64,000 nt of DNA from Alphaproteobacteria bacterium 65-37 (GTDB lineage Bacteria > Pseudomonadota > Alphaproteobacteria > Reyranellales > Reyranellaceae): NCBI GenBank assembly GCA_001897995.1, contig MKRV01000192.1:1-64000 (forward strand), given 5' to 3'. This document shows, piece after piece, positions 31,728-40,929 of the stretch (the stretch's first letter is position 1; each line of letters opens with the position of its first letter). A program made the translations under genes and the position numbers. The notes under the pieces were generated by a model. It saw only the letters and a program-made list of their open reading frames with translations, was not told where the DNA came from and ran no database searches.

Positions 31728-32434
31728 ACGACGACTTGGAGAATCTGCCCTCGCCTCCTCGATCGGTGGCGGACCGGTTGCTGCTTCTGCTGAAGATGAG
31801 AGGCCCGCAGACGGCGAGCGATCTCGGCGAGGCGCTGGGCACGACGGGTGAGAATGCCCGCCAGCAACTGATGAAGCTCGCCGCCGACGCGCTGGTCGAG
31901 GCGCAGTCGGTCGCGCGCGGTGTCGGCCGGCCGGCGCAGTTCTGGCAACTGACAGGGCGGGGCCATGCCCGCTTTCCCGACACGCATGCCGAACTGACGG
32001 TGAGCCTCCTGCGCAATGTGCGCGAGGTGCTAGGGGCCGACGCACTCGATCGCCTGGTCGCGGCGCGCGAGCGCGAAGTGAGGGTCGCTTATCGTGCCGA
32101 GTTCGTCGGCGTGGACGGTCTCGAAGCGCGCCTCGCCACGCTGGTCGAGATCAGGAGCCGCGAAGGCTACATGGCCGAATGGCGTCGCTCGGAGGACGGC
32201 GACGGCTGGCTGCTGATCGAGAACCACTGCCCGATCTGCGCCGCCGCCACGGTTTGTCAGGGCTTCTGCCGCGCCGAGCTCGCGATCTTTCGCGAGATAT
32301 TGGGACCGGGCTGCACGGTCGAACGGACCGAGCATATCGTGCACGGCGCCCGGCGGTGCGCCTACCGTATCGTCCCACGACGAATGGGGCCGCAGCGGAT
32401 CGCGGGCCGAAAGAAACCCGCGATCCACCGATAA
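31721..32434 (+). CDS. Winged-helix transcriptional regulator with SufR-like cysteine cluster
   Basis: A 237-residue regulator. The N-terminal winged helix reads VADRLLLLLKMRGPQTASDLGEALGTTGENARQQLMKL, with a wing LVEAQSVARGVGRPAQFWQLT. The C-terminal domain carries Cys170, Cys173, Cys179, Cys183, Cys198 and Cys213 (ENHCPIC...VCQGFC...GCTV...ARRCAYRI), the arrangement of SufR-type proteins whose relatives bind an Fe-S cluster. Divergent from the MFS exporter, which is its likely target. Start could also be the ATG at 31706; neither has a good ribosome binding site. Confidence 0.85.
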   Translation: MSNDDLENLPSPPRSVADRLLLLLKMRGPQTASDLGEALGTTGENARQQLMKLAADALVEAQSVARGVGRPAQFWQLTGRGHARFPDTHAELTVSLLRNVREVLGADALDRLVAAREREVRVAYRAEFVGVDGLEARLATLVEIRSREGYMAEWRRSEDGDGWLLIENHCPICAAATVCQGFCRAELAIFREILGPGCTVERTEHIVHGARRCAYRIVPRRMGPQRIAGRKKPAIHR

Positions 32435-32447
32435 CAGAGAGTGTCGG

Positions 32448-33818
32448 CTACTTGGCCTTCAGCAGGTCGGTGACCTTGAGCAGGATCAGCTCGTTGTCGT
32501 CCGACTTGCCGAGCGCGCGGCCCGACGAGAAGGGCAGGTTGTTGTCGTTGCCGACGATGATGTGGTCGCCGTCGACGAGGTCGACATTCTCGATGGTGAA
32601 GAACGGGAAGGTGAGCTTGCCGTCCTTGCCGCCCTGGCGGGCGAGCTTGTTCGGATCCTGGATGTCCATCAGGTCGATGTAGCCGACCTTCTTCACGAAG
32701 CCGTCGGCATCGGCCTGGCCGAGATCGACCTTGTAGATGCGCTTGAACTTGGCCGGCACGTTGAAGCAGTCGGGCTTGGGGGCTCCCTCGGTGCAGGCCT
32801 GAGCCACGTCGCCCTCGGTGTCGTCACGCTCGATGATCAGGCCGCTGGTCGCGTCGATCAGGTTGAAGTCACCGATCGCGTTGGCCGGCGCTTCGAGTGC
32901 GTACTTGTAGCTCTTGCCGGTGTACTCGCCCTTGGCAGTATCGAACTCGAGGATGCGCAGGTAGCGCTTGCCGTCCTTGGCTTCCAGTTCGCCCGCCTCG
33001 GTCACCAGGGGGCCTTCGAGCAGCGGGTAGAGGAACTTGCCGTCGGGCGACGCGGCCATGCCTTCGAAGCCCTTGCTGCGCCGGACCTCGAACTTCACCG
33101 GTCCGGGTGCACCCGGCATGGTGACGGCAGGATGGTCGGGTGAGCGGACGATCTTGCCGTCGACCTTGGTCTCGACGACCTGCAGCACACGGCCGTTGCG
33201 GTCGGTCTTGATCAGGAAGGGACCGAACTCGTCGCCGAACCACAGGGCATCGCCGATCGGTTGAATCGATTCGATGTCGAAGTCCGAGCCCGTCAGGTAA
33301 CGCTTGGGCGTGTTCTCGTTGACGATGCGGAAGGGCACCTTGCGGTCGGGATCGTGCAGGAAGGTGGTCGAGACGCGCTCGACCGCGCCGCTCTTCCAGT
33401 CCGGCTTCAGCACGTGGAACATCAGCATCGCGTCGGGCGAGTTGGCCTTGGAACCGAAGCCGTTGTCGGTCAGCGTCAGGAACGTGCCGTCCTTCAGGTT
33501 CTTGATGCCCGACAGGCCCTGCACCGGCTGGCCCTTGAGCGGCAGCTTGAGGCCGGTGGGACGAGGCGCGGCCTTGTCCGACAGGGCGGAGAAGGCTTCG
33601 ATCGTCTCGGGCGTGTCGACGCGCTGTCCGGCCGGACCAGCGTAGCGGCCGGAAATCTGCAGCTCCTGCGGCGCATCGGCCGGCGGCGGGACCAGGGTCA
33701 TCGCCGGCAGGACCGCCTGGCCTTCCAGGGTCGCCGGAAACTTGGTCTGGGCCATCGCCGGGAAGGCGGCCAGCAGGAGGGCGGCGACGGAAGCGCCGAG
33801 AAGCAGACGAGTGCGCAT
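32448..33818 (-). CDS. Secreted esterase-like protein of the phytase family
   Basis: A 456-residue protein with a Sec signal peptide (MRTRLLLGASVAALLLAAFPAMAQ). The mature part belongs to the esterase-like activity of phytase domain, a beta-propeller-like fold: FLTLTDNGFGSK, DSEGL-like segments IESIQPIGDALWFGDEFGPFL, KGFEGMAASPDGKFLYPLLEGP and VDLVDGDHIIVGNDNN. Divergent from phoX with a PHO-box-like site between them, so both may act in scavenging organic phosphate; the biochemical activity of this family is poorly defined. Confidence 0.88.
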   Translation of the reverse strand: MRTRLLLGASVAALLLAAFPAMAQTKFPATLEGQAVLPAMTLVPPPADAPQELQISGRYAGPAGQRVDTPETIEAFSALSDKAAPRPTGLKLPLKGQPVQGLSGIKNLKDGTFLTLTDNGFGSKANSPDAMLMFHVLKPDWKSGAVERVSTTFLHDPDRKVPFRIVNENTPKRYLTGSDFDIESIQPIGDALWFGDEFGPFLIKTDRNGRVLQVVETKVDGKIVRSPDHPAVTMPGAPGPVKFEVRRSKGFEGMAASPDGKFLYPLLEGPLVTEAGELEAKDGKRYLRILEFDTAKGEYTGKSYKYALEAPANAIGDFNLIDATSGLIIERDDTEGDVAQACTEGAPKPDCFNVPAKFKRIYKVDLGQADADGFVKKVGYIDLMDIQDPNKLARQGGKDGKLTFPFFTIENVDLVDGDHIIVGNDNNLPFSSGRALGKSDDNELILLKVTDLLKAK

Positions 33819-33908
33819 GTTGCTCTCTTCAGAGGATGTGATGCGAGCGAGCTACAGCAGGCGCGCTACGGTTTGCTGACGGTCCTTTGTGGATGGAGCG
33901 GCAAAACC

Positions 33909-33926
33909 GACACAGAACTGAAACAG
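33909..33926 (-). promoter_or_regulatory. PHO-box-like site between the phytase-like gene and phoX
   Basis: Read on the minus strand, CTGTTTC-AGTT-CTGTGTC has the PHO-box layout of two 7-bp repeats starting CTGT and spaced by 4 bp (consensus CTGTCAT), each matching four or five of seven positions. It lies between two divergent phosphate-related genes. Match is partial, so this is only a candidate. Confidence 0.35.
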
Positions 33927-33990
33927 AAACGTTGTGTGGCTATTGCGGCGATCCGCTACCCGGGGCGAAATGCCGGACAAGGAGAATGGG

Positions 33991-35925
33991 ATGGACCTGC
34001 GCAGCCTCGACAATGTCGACCCCGAAGATATCGGCTCCAACACCAGCGCCGAACCGTCGGTCGGCGCGTTGATCGAGCGGCGATTTGGCCGGCGCGCTGC
34101 CCTGCGCGGCTTGGTTGGTGTCGGTGCGATAGCCGCTTTCGGCAACGAACTCATGGGCAGCAGCGCGCTTGCCCAGCCGCGCGGTCCCTCGTCGCTCACT
34201 TTCGAAGAGGTGCCACACGGTCTCGACCAGACCCATCATGTGCCGACGGGTTACGACGCAGAGGTGGTCATCCGCTGGGGCGATCCCGTGGTTGCCGGTG
34301 CGCCGGCCTTCGATCCCGCGAACCAGACGGCGGCCGCCCAGGAAAAGCAGTTCGGCTACAACTGCGACTTCGTCGACGTGCATCCGCTGCCGGCCGGCAG
34401 CACGGCGAACGACCGCTTCCTGCTGGTCGTGAATCACGAATACACCGATCCCGGCCTGATGTTTTCGGGCCTGGGCGCCGGTCGTGACGTCAACCTCAAG
34501 GTGAACGAGGAGCAGGCCAAGGTGGAGATCGCTGCCCATGGCGGCTCCGTGGTCGAGATCGTGCGCGCCGGCCAGAGCTGGAAGGTCGTGCCGGACAGCA
34601 AGTTCGCGCGCCGTATCACCGGCACCACGCCGATGAGGATCTCCGGACCGGCGGCGGGGCACGACAAGCTCAAGACCTCGGCCGACGCGGCGGGTCGCGA
34701 CGTGCTCGGCATGTTCAACAACTGCGCCGGCGGCAGCACGCCCTGGGGCACCTGGCTCACCTGCGAGGAGAACTTCAATTTCTATTTCGGCAGTGCCGAT
34801 GCTGCCAAGTTGCCCGAGGCCGCGTCGTACAAGCGCTACGGCATCAGCAAAGCGGCCTATGGCTGGGGCCGCTACGTCGATCGCTTCAACCTCGACAAGG
34901 AGCCGAACGAGCCCTTCCGTTTCGGCTGGGTGGTCGAGATCGATCCCTACGATCCGTCATCGACGCCGATCAAGCGCACGGCGCTCGGCCGCTTCAAGCA
35001 CGAAGGTTGCACCTACGCGCTCGCCAAGGACGGGCGCGTGGTCTTCTATTCGGGTGACGATGAGCGCTTCGAATATCTCTACAAGTTCGTGACAACCAAG
35101 CCGTGGAACCGCCAGGACCGCGCCGCCAATCGCGACCTGCTCGACGAGGGCACGCTCTACGTCGCCCGCTTCGGCGACGACGGCAAGATCGAGTGGCTGC
35201 CGCTGGTGCAGGGGCAGGGGCCGCTGACTGCGGAAAACGGCTTTGCCACGCAGGCCGACGTGGTGATCAATGCGCGTCTCGCCGGTGACTTGCTGAAGGC
35301 CACGCCGATGGATCGGCCGGAGGACGTCGAGACCAACCCGGTCAACGGCCGCACCTACGTGATGCTGACCAACAACACGCGGCGCACCGAACAGCAGGTC
35401 AACCGCGCCAACCCGGTGGCGCGCAACGCCCATGGGCATGTCATCGAGATCACACCCAAGGACGGCGATCATGCCGCCACCGAGGGTGCCTGGACGATCT
35501 TCATCGTCGGCGGCAAGCCCGGGATCGATCCGGCGGCACGCTATCACCGCCAGACCTCGGACAATGGCTGGCTCTCCTGCGTCGACAACTGCACCTTCGA
35601 CAGCAAGGGCCGGATCTGGATCGCGACCGACGGTGCTCCGACCGCGGCCGGCATTGCCGACGGGCTCTATGGTGCCGACACCGCCGGCTACGGCCGCGGC
35701 CTGACGCGCTGCTTCTTCCAGGCCCCTACCGGGGCCGAGGTCTGCGGCCCGCTGGTCTCACCCGACGACAGCACGGTGTTCCTCGCCATCCAGCATCCCG
35801 GCGAGGATGCCGGCTCGACCTACGACCAGCCTTCGACGCGCTGGCCCGACTTCAAGGACAACATGCCGCCGCGTCCCTCGGTGATCGCCATCACCAAGAA
35901 GGGCGGCGGGCCGATCGGGTCCTGA
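33991..35925 (+). CDS. phoX: PhoX-family alkaline phosphatase (DUF839)
   Basis: A 644-residue PhoX-type phosphatase, a calcium- and iron-dependent enzyme releasing phosphate from organic esters in the periplasm. The N-terminus has a Tat motif at Arg34-Arg35 (RFGRRAALRG) and a hydrophobic stretch to SSALAQ. Mature hallmarks are FGYNCDFVDVHPL, LLVVNHEYTDPGLMF, NNCAGGSTPWGTWLTCEENFNFYF and WLSCVDNCTFDSKGRIWIATDG. The ATG at 33991 is chosen for AAGGAG six bases upstream; an ATG at 33970 is possible. Its stop lies in a 13-bp tandem duplication. Confidence 0.94.
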   Translation: MDLRSLDNVDPEDIGSNTSAEPSVGALIERRFGRRAALRGLVGVGAIAAFGNELMGSSALAQPRGPSSLTFEEVPHGLDQTHHVPTGYDAEVVIRWGDPVVAGAPAFDPANQTAAAQEKQFGYNCDFVDVHPLPAGSTANDRFLLVVNHEYTDPGLMFSGLGAGRDVNLKVNEEQAKVEIAAHGGSVVEIVRAGQSWKVVPDSKFARRITGTTPMRISGPAAGHDKLKTSADAAGRDVLGMFNNCAGGSTPWGTWLTCEENFNFYFGSADAAKLPEAASYKRYGISKAAYGWGRYVDRFNLDKEPNEPFRFGWVVEIDPYDPSSTPIKRTALGRFKHEGCTYALAKDGRVVFYSGDDERFEYLYKFVTTKPWNRQDRAANRDLLDEGTLYVARFGDDGKIEWLPLVQGQGPLTAENGFATQADVVINARLAGDLLKATPMDRPEDVETNPVNGRTYVMLTNNTRRTEQQVNRANPVARNAHGHVIEITPKDGDHAATEGAWTIFIVGGKPGIDPAARYHRQTSDNGWLSCVDNCTFDSKGRIWIATDGAPTAAGIADGLYGADTAGYGRGLTRCFFQAPTGAEVCGPLVSPDDSTVFLAIQHPGEDAGSTYDQPSTRWPDFKDNMPPRPSVIAITKKGGGPIGS

Positions 35926-35940
35926 TTTCGGGTCCTGATT
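35915..35940 (+). repeat. Perfect 13-bp tandem duplication across the phoX stop codon
   Basis: TCGGGTCCTGATT occurs twice back to back (35915-35927 and 35928-35940). The first copy contains the stop TGA at 35923-35925; the second repeats it in untranslated sequence. Confidence 0.92.
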
Positions 35941-35965
35941 TTTGCCCCGATGCGGAGGAGGCGGG

Positions 35966-36370
35966 TCAGCCGTCGATCACCGCCATCGCGTCGATCTCGA
36001 ACAGCCAGCCGGGCCTGACCAGGCGGCTGACATAGACGAACGTGCTGGTCGGCGGATGGGCGAGGTCGACGTAGCGGTCGCGGACATCGCGGAAGGCCGT
36101 GATCTCCTCGGGCGCGACGCTCGCCACGCAGTAGTTGTTGATCTTCACGATATCCTTGAAGGTGCCGCCGGCGGCGCGCACGGCAGCATCGAGATTCTTG
36201 AAGATCTGCTCGACCTGGGCGCGGAAGTCGCCCTCGCCGACGAGCTTGCCGTCGGCATCGTGCGCGACCTGACCGGCGATCAGGACGATCTTGCCCTTGG
36301 TCACCTCGGCGATCTGCGAGTAGCCGGTCGGTGGCGGGAGAGTCTTGGGGCTGGAAAGAACGACGGTCAT
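35966..36370 (-). CDS. RidA/YjgF family protein
   Basis: A 134-residue Rid-family protein. Segments include GYSQIAEVTKGKIVLIAGQVAHDADGKLVGEGDFRAQVEQIFKNLDAAVRAAGGTFKDIVKINNYC and RPGWLFEIDAMAVIDG. The arginine that in RidA binds the carboxylate of 2-aminoacrylate is present in VSRLVRPGWLFEID, although the motif is not the standard one, so deaminase activity is uncertain. The ATG at 36370 overlaps the stop of the upstream MerR gene as ATGA, so the pair is translationally coupled and probably co-regulated. Confidence 0.88.
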   Translation of the reverse strand: MTVVLSSPKTLPPPTGYSQIAEVTKGKIVLIAGQVAHDADGKLVGEGDFRAQVEQIFKNLDAAVRAAGGTFKDIVKINNYCVASVAPEEITAFRDVRDRYVDLAHPPTSTFVYVSRLVRPGWLFEIDAMAVIDG

Positions 36371-37179
36371 GACACGCCTCCCGGCGAGGGTTGCAGGGGA
36401 AACTGGATCTCGGTGAGGTCGAAGCGGGCGTCGCCCGCGCTCGAGAAGTAGCGTTCGCGCATCGGCCCGGCGAACTCGAAGGGCTGGCGCGACACGGCCA
36501 TGCGCGCGGCACTGCAGGCCGGTGCGAAGGCGTCTTCGTCGCTGGGATGCACCACGCAGGCTGCCCGGCAGGCTGGCAGCTGATAGACCTTGATGCGGCG
36601 CGGCACTTTGGTCGGCCGCTCCAGGACGACGACGGCTTCGCAGTCGATCTCCCGACGCTCGGGCGCGCAGTGGTGCCACACGGCGCCGTGGCCGGCGATC
36701 CGTGCCGTTCCCGGCAGGGCGCCGGCGATTTCGGCGAACAGACCGTCGATGGCGCCATACTCCGGCACGACACGGCGCAGGCTCGCCACGATCGTTGCCG
36801 GGACGTCGCGCACCACGACGTCGTATTCGGGTCCCTGCGCGTCTTCGAGATGGCGAATGCGAGCCTCGATGGCGGCGAGTTGGGCGCGTTCGGCATCGAT
36901 CCGGCGGGCGAGGACCGCCTTGCGCGCGTCGAGCAGAGCGCGCATGTCGGCCGGCGACGGATCCTCCTCCAGGAAGGTGCGGATCTGTTCCAGCGGCAGG
37001 CCCAGCGCGCGCAGCACCATCAGCCGGTGCAGGATGCCGAGCTGGGCGGGTTCGTAGAAGCGGTAGCCGGTGACGGGATCGACCCGGGCCGGCATGAGGA
37101 GGCCGATCGCCTCGTAGTGGTGCAGCGCCTTGACCGACACGCGGCCACGGCGGGCGAAGTCGCCGATCCGAAGCATCAT
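36367..37179 (-). CDS. MerR family regulator with GyrI/BmrR-like effector domain
   Basis: A 270-residue regulator. The MerR winged helix is at the start (MLRIGDFARRGRVSVKALHHYEAIGLLMPARVDPVTGYRFYEPAQL), followed by a dimerisation coiled coil (ARRIDAERAQLAAIEARIRHLED) and a C-terminal ligand-binding domain resembling GyrI/BmrR (VVVRDVPATIVASLRRVVPEYG). Relatives sense cationic drugs or hydrophobic molecules. Start is one of two adjacent ATGs (37179 or 37176). A BmrR-type operator sits immediately upstream, implying autoregulation together with the coupled RidA gene. Confidence 0.92.
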   Translation of the reverse strand: MMLRIGDFARRGRVSVKALHHYEAIGLLMPARVDPVTGYRFYEPAQLGILHRLMVLRALGLPLEQIRTFLEEDPSPADMRALLDARKAVLARRIDAERAQLAAIEARIRHLEDAQGPEYDVVVRDVPATIVASLRRVVPEYGAIDGLFAEIAGALPGTARIAGHGAVWHHCAPERREIDCEAVVVLERPTKVPRRIKVYQLPACRAACVVHPSDEDAFAPACSAARMAVSRQPFEFAGPMRERYFSSAGDARFDLTEIQFPLQPSPGGVS

Positions 37180-37186
37180 GGCCGGG

Positions 37187-37217
37187 ACGGTAGCGTCTCC
37201 CCTAAGGGGAGAGTCAA
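37187..37217 (-). promoter_or_regulatory. MerR/BmrR-type promoter with operator in a 19-bp spacer
   Basis: On the minus strand, -35 TTGACT (37217-37212) and -10 TACCGT (37192-37187) are exactly 19 bp apart, the overlong spacing that MerR proteins correct. The spacer holds the perfect palindrome TCTCCCC-TTA-GGGGAGA (37212-37196), nearly the bmr operator bound by BmrR (CCCTCCCCTTAGGGGAGGG core). Predicted transcription start is about 37180, essentially at the ATG, so the mRNA is probably leaderless. Confidence 0.85.
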
Positions 37218-37220
37218 GGC

Positions 37221-37246
37221 GAGCCGCCGGGGCTCGCCGGCGGCTC
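37221..37246 (-). terminator. Hairpin behind ychF
   Basis: GAGCCGCCGG (37221-37230) and CCGGCGGCTC (37237-37246) form a perfect 10-bp stem with a 6-nt loop, 16 bp after the ychF stop. Only GCCTTG follows, so termination would be weak; it ends four bases before the MerR -35 and may insulate that promoter. Confidence 0.5.
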
Positions 37247-37261
37247 AGTCCCGGCGGTTTG

Positions 37262-38359
37262 CTACACGTTGAAACGGAAGTGGAAGACGTCGCCGTCCTT
37301 GACGGGATAATCCTTGCCTTCGAGCCGGAGCTTGCCGGCATCGCGGGCGCCGGCTTCGCCGCTCAGCGTGACATAGTCGTCGTAGGCGATGGTCTCGGCG
37401 CGGATGAAGCCCTTTTCGAAGTCGGTATGGATGACGCCGGCCGCCTCGGGTGCCTTGGCGTCGCGGTGCACCGTCCAGGCGCGCGCTTCCTTGGGGCCCA
37501 CGGTGAAGAAGGTGACGAGATCGAGCAGGCTGTAGCCGGCGCGCACCACGCGGGCGAGCCCGGTTTCCTTGAGGCCGAGCGAGGCGAGGTAGTCGCCCTG
37601 GTCTTCGGGCGGCAGCTGCGCCACCTCGGCTTCGATGGCGGCGGAGATCACCACCGAGGGCATGCCGCGCGACGTGGCGAAGGCCTCGGCCTTGGCGCTG
37701 TGGGCATTGCCGGTGGCGGCCGAAGCTTCCTCGACATTCAGTACGTACATCATCGGCTTGGCGGTGATGAGCTGCAACCGGGCGAAGACCGGGCGTTCGT
37801 CGTCGGTGACGGCGGCCTCGCGAGCGGGCTTGCCGTCGCGCAGGGCGGCCAGGGCCTTCTTCACGACCGGCACTTCGGCGGCGGCTTCCTTGTCACCGCC
37901 CTTGGCGCGCTTCTCGAGGTTGGGCAGGCGTTTCTCGAGGCTGTCGAGGTCGGCCAGCATCAACTCGGTCTCGACGATCTCGGCGTCGCGCACCGGATCG
38001 ACGGTGCCCGAGACGTGGGTGACGTCGCCGTCCTCGAAGCAGCGCAGCACGTGGGCGATGGCGTCGACTTCGCGGATGTTGCCGAGGAACTGGTTGCCCA
38101 GCCCCTCGCCGCGCGAGGCGCCCTTCACCAAGCCGGCGATGTCGACGAATTCGAGCTGGGTGTTGATGATCTTGGCCGAGCTCGCGATGGCGGCGAGCTT
38201 GTCGAGCCGCGGATCGGGCACGGCGACGCGCCCGACATTCGGTTCGATGGTGCAGAACGGATAATTGGCCGCCTGCGCCGCCTGCGTGGCGGTGAGCGCG
38301 TTGAACAGGGTCGACTTGCCGACATTGGGCAGTCCGACGATTCCGCAGTTGAAGCCCAT
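37262..38359 (-). CDS. ychF: Redox-regulated ATPase/GTPase YchF (Obg family)
   Basis: A 365-residue YchF. The G1 motif is GLPNVGKS at residues 9-16 (GFNCGIVGLPNVGKSTLFNAL), G3 is VDIAGLVKGAS, and the G4 position reads NVEE instead of NKxD, which is the feature that shifts YchF toward ATP. A coiled-coil insert and the C-terminal TGS domain (RAWTVHRDAKAPEAAGVIHTDFEKGFIRAETI) complete the family layout. YchF associates with ribosomes. It lies 3 bp after pth in the same direction. Confidence 0.97.
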   Translation of the reverse strand: MGFNCGIVGLPNVGKSTLFNALTATQAAQAANYPFCTIEPNVGRVAVPDPRLDKLAAIASSAKIINTQLEFVDIAGLVKGASRGEGLGNQFLGNIREVDAIAHVLRCFEDGDVTHVSGTVDPVRDAEIVETELMLADLDSLEKRLPNLEKRAKGGDKEAAAEVPVVKKALAALRDGKPAREAAVTDDERPVFARLQLITAKPMMYVLNVEEASAATGNAHSAKAEAFATSRGMPSVVISAAIEAEVAQLPPEDQGDYLASLGLKETGLARVVRAGYSLLDLVTFFTVGPKEARAWTVHRDAKAPEAAGVIHTDFEKGFIRAETIAYDDYVTLSGEAGARDAGKLRLEGKDYPVKDGDVFHFRFNV

Positions 38360-38362
38360 GAT

Positions 38363-38986
38363 CTACTCTTTGATGTTCAGCCTGGCCGGAAGATCCGGCG
38401 GCGGCGCCAGGTTGGCCACCCGGCTCATATACTTTTCGTCGGCCTTGGCGCCACCTTCGACCAGCAGCGCCGATTCCTCGGCCAGCGCGGCCAGCACTTT
38501 CGGCAGCCAGCCCGTCTTGGGGTCGCGCTCGTCAGGCTCGAAATCGCGCAGCACCCAGTGCAACACCAGGTCCTTGTGCCCGGGATGGCCGATACCGATG
38601 CGGACACGGCGATAGTCCTTGCCGACATGGGCGTCGATATCGCGCAGGCCGTTGTGACCGCCGGCGCCGCCGCCCTTCTTCATGCGCACCCGGCCCGGGG
38701 CGATGTCGAGTTCGTCGTGGAACACCACGACCCGGTCGAGCGGAACCTTGAGGAAGCGTACGGCTTCGCCCACCGCCTTGCTCGACTCGTTCATGAAAGT
38801 CATGGGCTTGAGCGCGATCGTGCGCTCGCCGCCGATATGGCCCTCGGCGACTTCGCCGTGAAAGCGCGTCCGCCAGGGCGAGAAGACACGGCGGCGGACG
38901 ATCTCGTCCACCGCCATGAATCCCACGTTGTGCCGGTGCCCCGCGTAGCGCGGCCCGGGATTGCCGAGCCCGACCAGCAGGAGCAT
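38363..38986 (-). CDS. pth: Peptidyl-tRNA hydrolase
   Basis: A 207-residue bacterial Pth, which frees tRNAs from stalled peptidyl-tRNA. The opening [26 protein letters not shown] gives Asn9 and the catalytic His19; [11 protein letters not shown] and [31 protein letters not shown] follow, with the catalytic aspartate in HDELD. The order rplY-pth-ychF is common in Proteobacteria. Confidence 0.97.
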   Translation of the reverse strand: MLLLVGLGNPGPRYAGHRHNVGFMAVDEIVRRRVFSPWRTRFHGEVAEGHIGGERTIALKPMTFMNESSKAVGEAVRFLKVPLDRVVVFHDELDIAPGRVRMKKGGGAGGHNGLRDIDAHVGKDYRRVRIGIGHPGHKDLVLHWVLRDFEPDERDPKTGWLPKVLAALAEESALLVEGGAKADEKYMSRVANLAPPPDLPARLNIKE

Positions 38987-39013
38987 CGGTACAGCGGTGC
39001 CTTCGTCCGCCGA

Positions 39014-39712
39014 TTACTTCTTGGCCGGAGCCGGCGCCTTGGCACCGGCAGCCGGAGCGGCAGCCGTAGCACCGGCAGCCGGGGCCGCCGCTGCACCCGC
39101 AGCCGGAGCCGCTGCAGCACCTTCGGCCGGAGCCGCTTCACGTACCACGGTCGGTGCGGCGATCGACGCCACGGTCGCGTTGTTGTCGCGGGTCACCACG
39201 CGCACGCCCTCGGGAATGTTGAGGGTCGACATGTGGATCGAGTGGCCGATCTCGAGGCCGGTCAGGTCGACCTCGAAGATCTCCGGAATCTTGTCGGCCG
39301 TGGTGCGCACGGTGATCTCGTGCAGCACGACGTTCAGCACACCGCCGCGCTTGATGCCGGGGGATGCCAGCTCGTTCTTGAAGTGAACGGGCACCTGCAC
39401 GGTGATGATCGAGTCGGCTCCGATCCGCAGGAAGTCGAGATGGAGGGTCTTGTCCGTGACCGGATCAATCTGCACGTCACGCGGCAGGACATCGTGGTCC
39501 TTGCCGTCGACGGCGATCGTCAGGCGATGGTTGAAGTAGCCTTCCTTGTGGACTTCGCGCTCGATCGTCTTGGGCTCGACCGCGATCATCATCGGGGGCT
39601 GCTTGTCGCCGTAGATCACGGCCGGAATCAGTCCTTCGCGACGGCTGGAACGGGCGCCCCCTTTGCCGGCCCGGTCCCGCATCTTCGCGACGACCTTTGT
39701 GGTCTCTGACAT
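39014..39712 (-). CDS. rplY: 50S ribosomal protein L25/Ctc, long form with Ala/Pro tail
   Basis: A 232-residue L25 of the CTC type that binds 5S rRNA. The L25 domain occupies residues 1-95 (KGGARSSRREGLIPAVIYGDKQPP...HLDFLRI) and the TL5/CTC beta domain about 96-185 (VQVPVHFKNELASPGIKRGGVLNVVLHEITVRT). From about residue 190 the protein is a low-complexity tail of AAPAAGA-type repeats ending PAPAKK. The tail is longer than in most homologues. It is 27 bp upstream of pth. Confidence 0.95.
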   Translation of the reverse strand: MSETTKVVAKMRDRAGKGGARSSRREGLIPAVIYGDKQPPMMIAVEPKTIEREVHKEGYFNHRLTIAVDGKDHDVLPRDVQIDPVTDKTLHLDFLRIGADSIITVQVPVHFKNELASPGIKRGGVLNVVLHEITVRTTADKIPEIFEVDLTGLEIGHSIHMSTLNIPEGVRVVTRDNNATVASIAAPTVVREAAPAEGAAAAPAAGAAAAPAAGATAAAPAAGAKAPAPAKK

Positions 39713-39790
39713 CTCAACTTCTCCTTTGGGTTTGCTCTCTTATCGCGGCGTGGCCTCCAGGGGTGCCCATCGCCGGATCTCTTGAAATTC

Positions 39791-40723
<933 letters not shown>

Positions 40724-40834
40724 ATCGCGCCCCTCGCGCCGGGGCAGGATCACGTTAAGTCGTTGATCTAAAACGACAAAACGGCCATCCTCGGCCGCGA
40801 CGCGGCGGAACATACCAATGAGTCCCGCCGCTGT

Positions 40835-40858
40835 AAACGCCCTGAAATACGGGCGTTT
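40835..40858. terminator. Bidirectional terminator-like hairpin upstream of prs
   Basis: AAACGCCC (40835-40842) and GGGCGTTT (40851-40858) form an 8-bp stem with an 8-nt loop; T-runs lie on both strands. No gene ends immediately before it in either direction, so it may close read-through from the minus-strand genes upstream of prs or act in the prs leader. Confidence 0.45.
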
Positions 40859-40929
40859 TGGCGCGCTTGTTTCACGTTCCCTGCGGCCTGTCCCGTGCCG
40901 CGCCCCGTTGCCTGCAGGAGGTGCCTGCC

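Noticed and set aside
37130-39709. Open frame of about 860 codons on the plus strand opposite ychF, pth and rplY
   Set aside because: It is antisense to three certain genes and shows no family features.
40724-40929. Possible tRNA or riboswitch upstream of prs
   Set aside because: Small stems exist (40759-40777 and 40835-40858), but there is no cloverleaf, no CCA-type acceptor and no known aptamer core.
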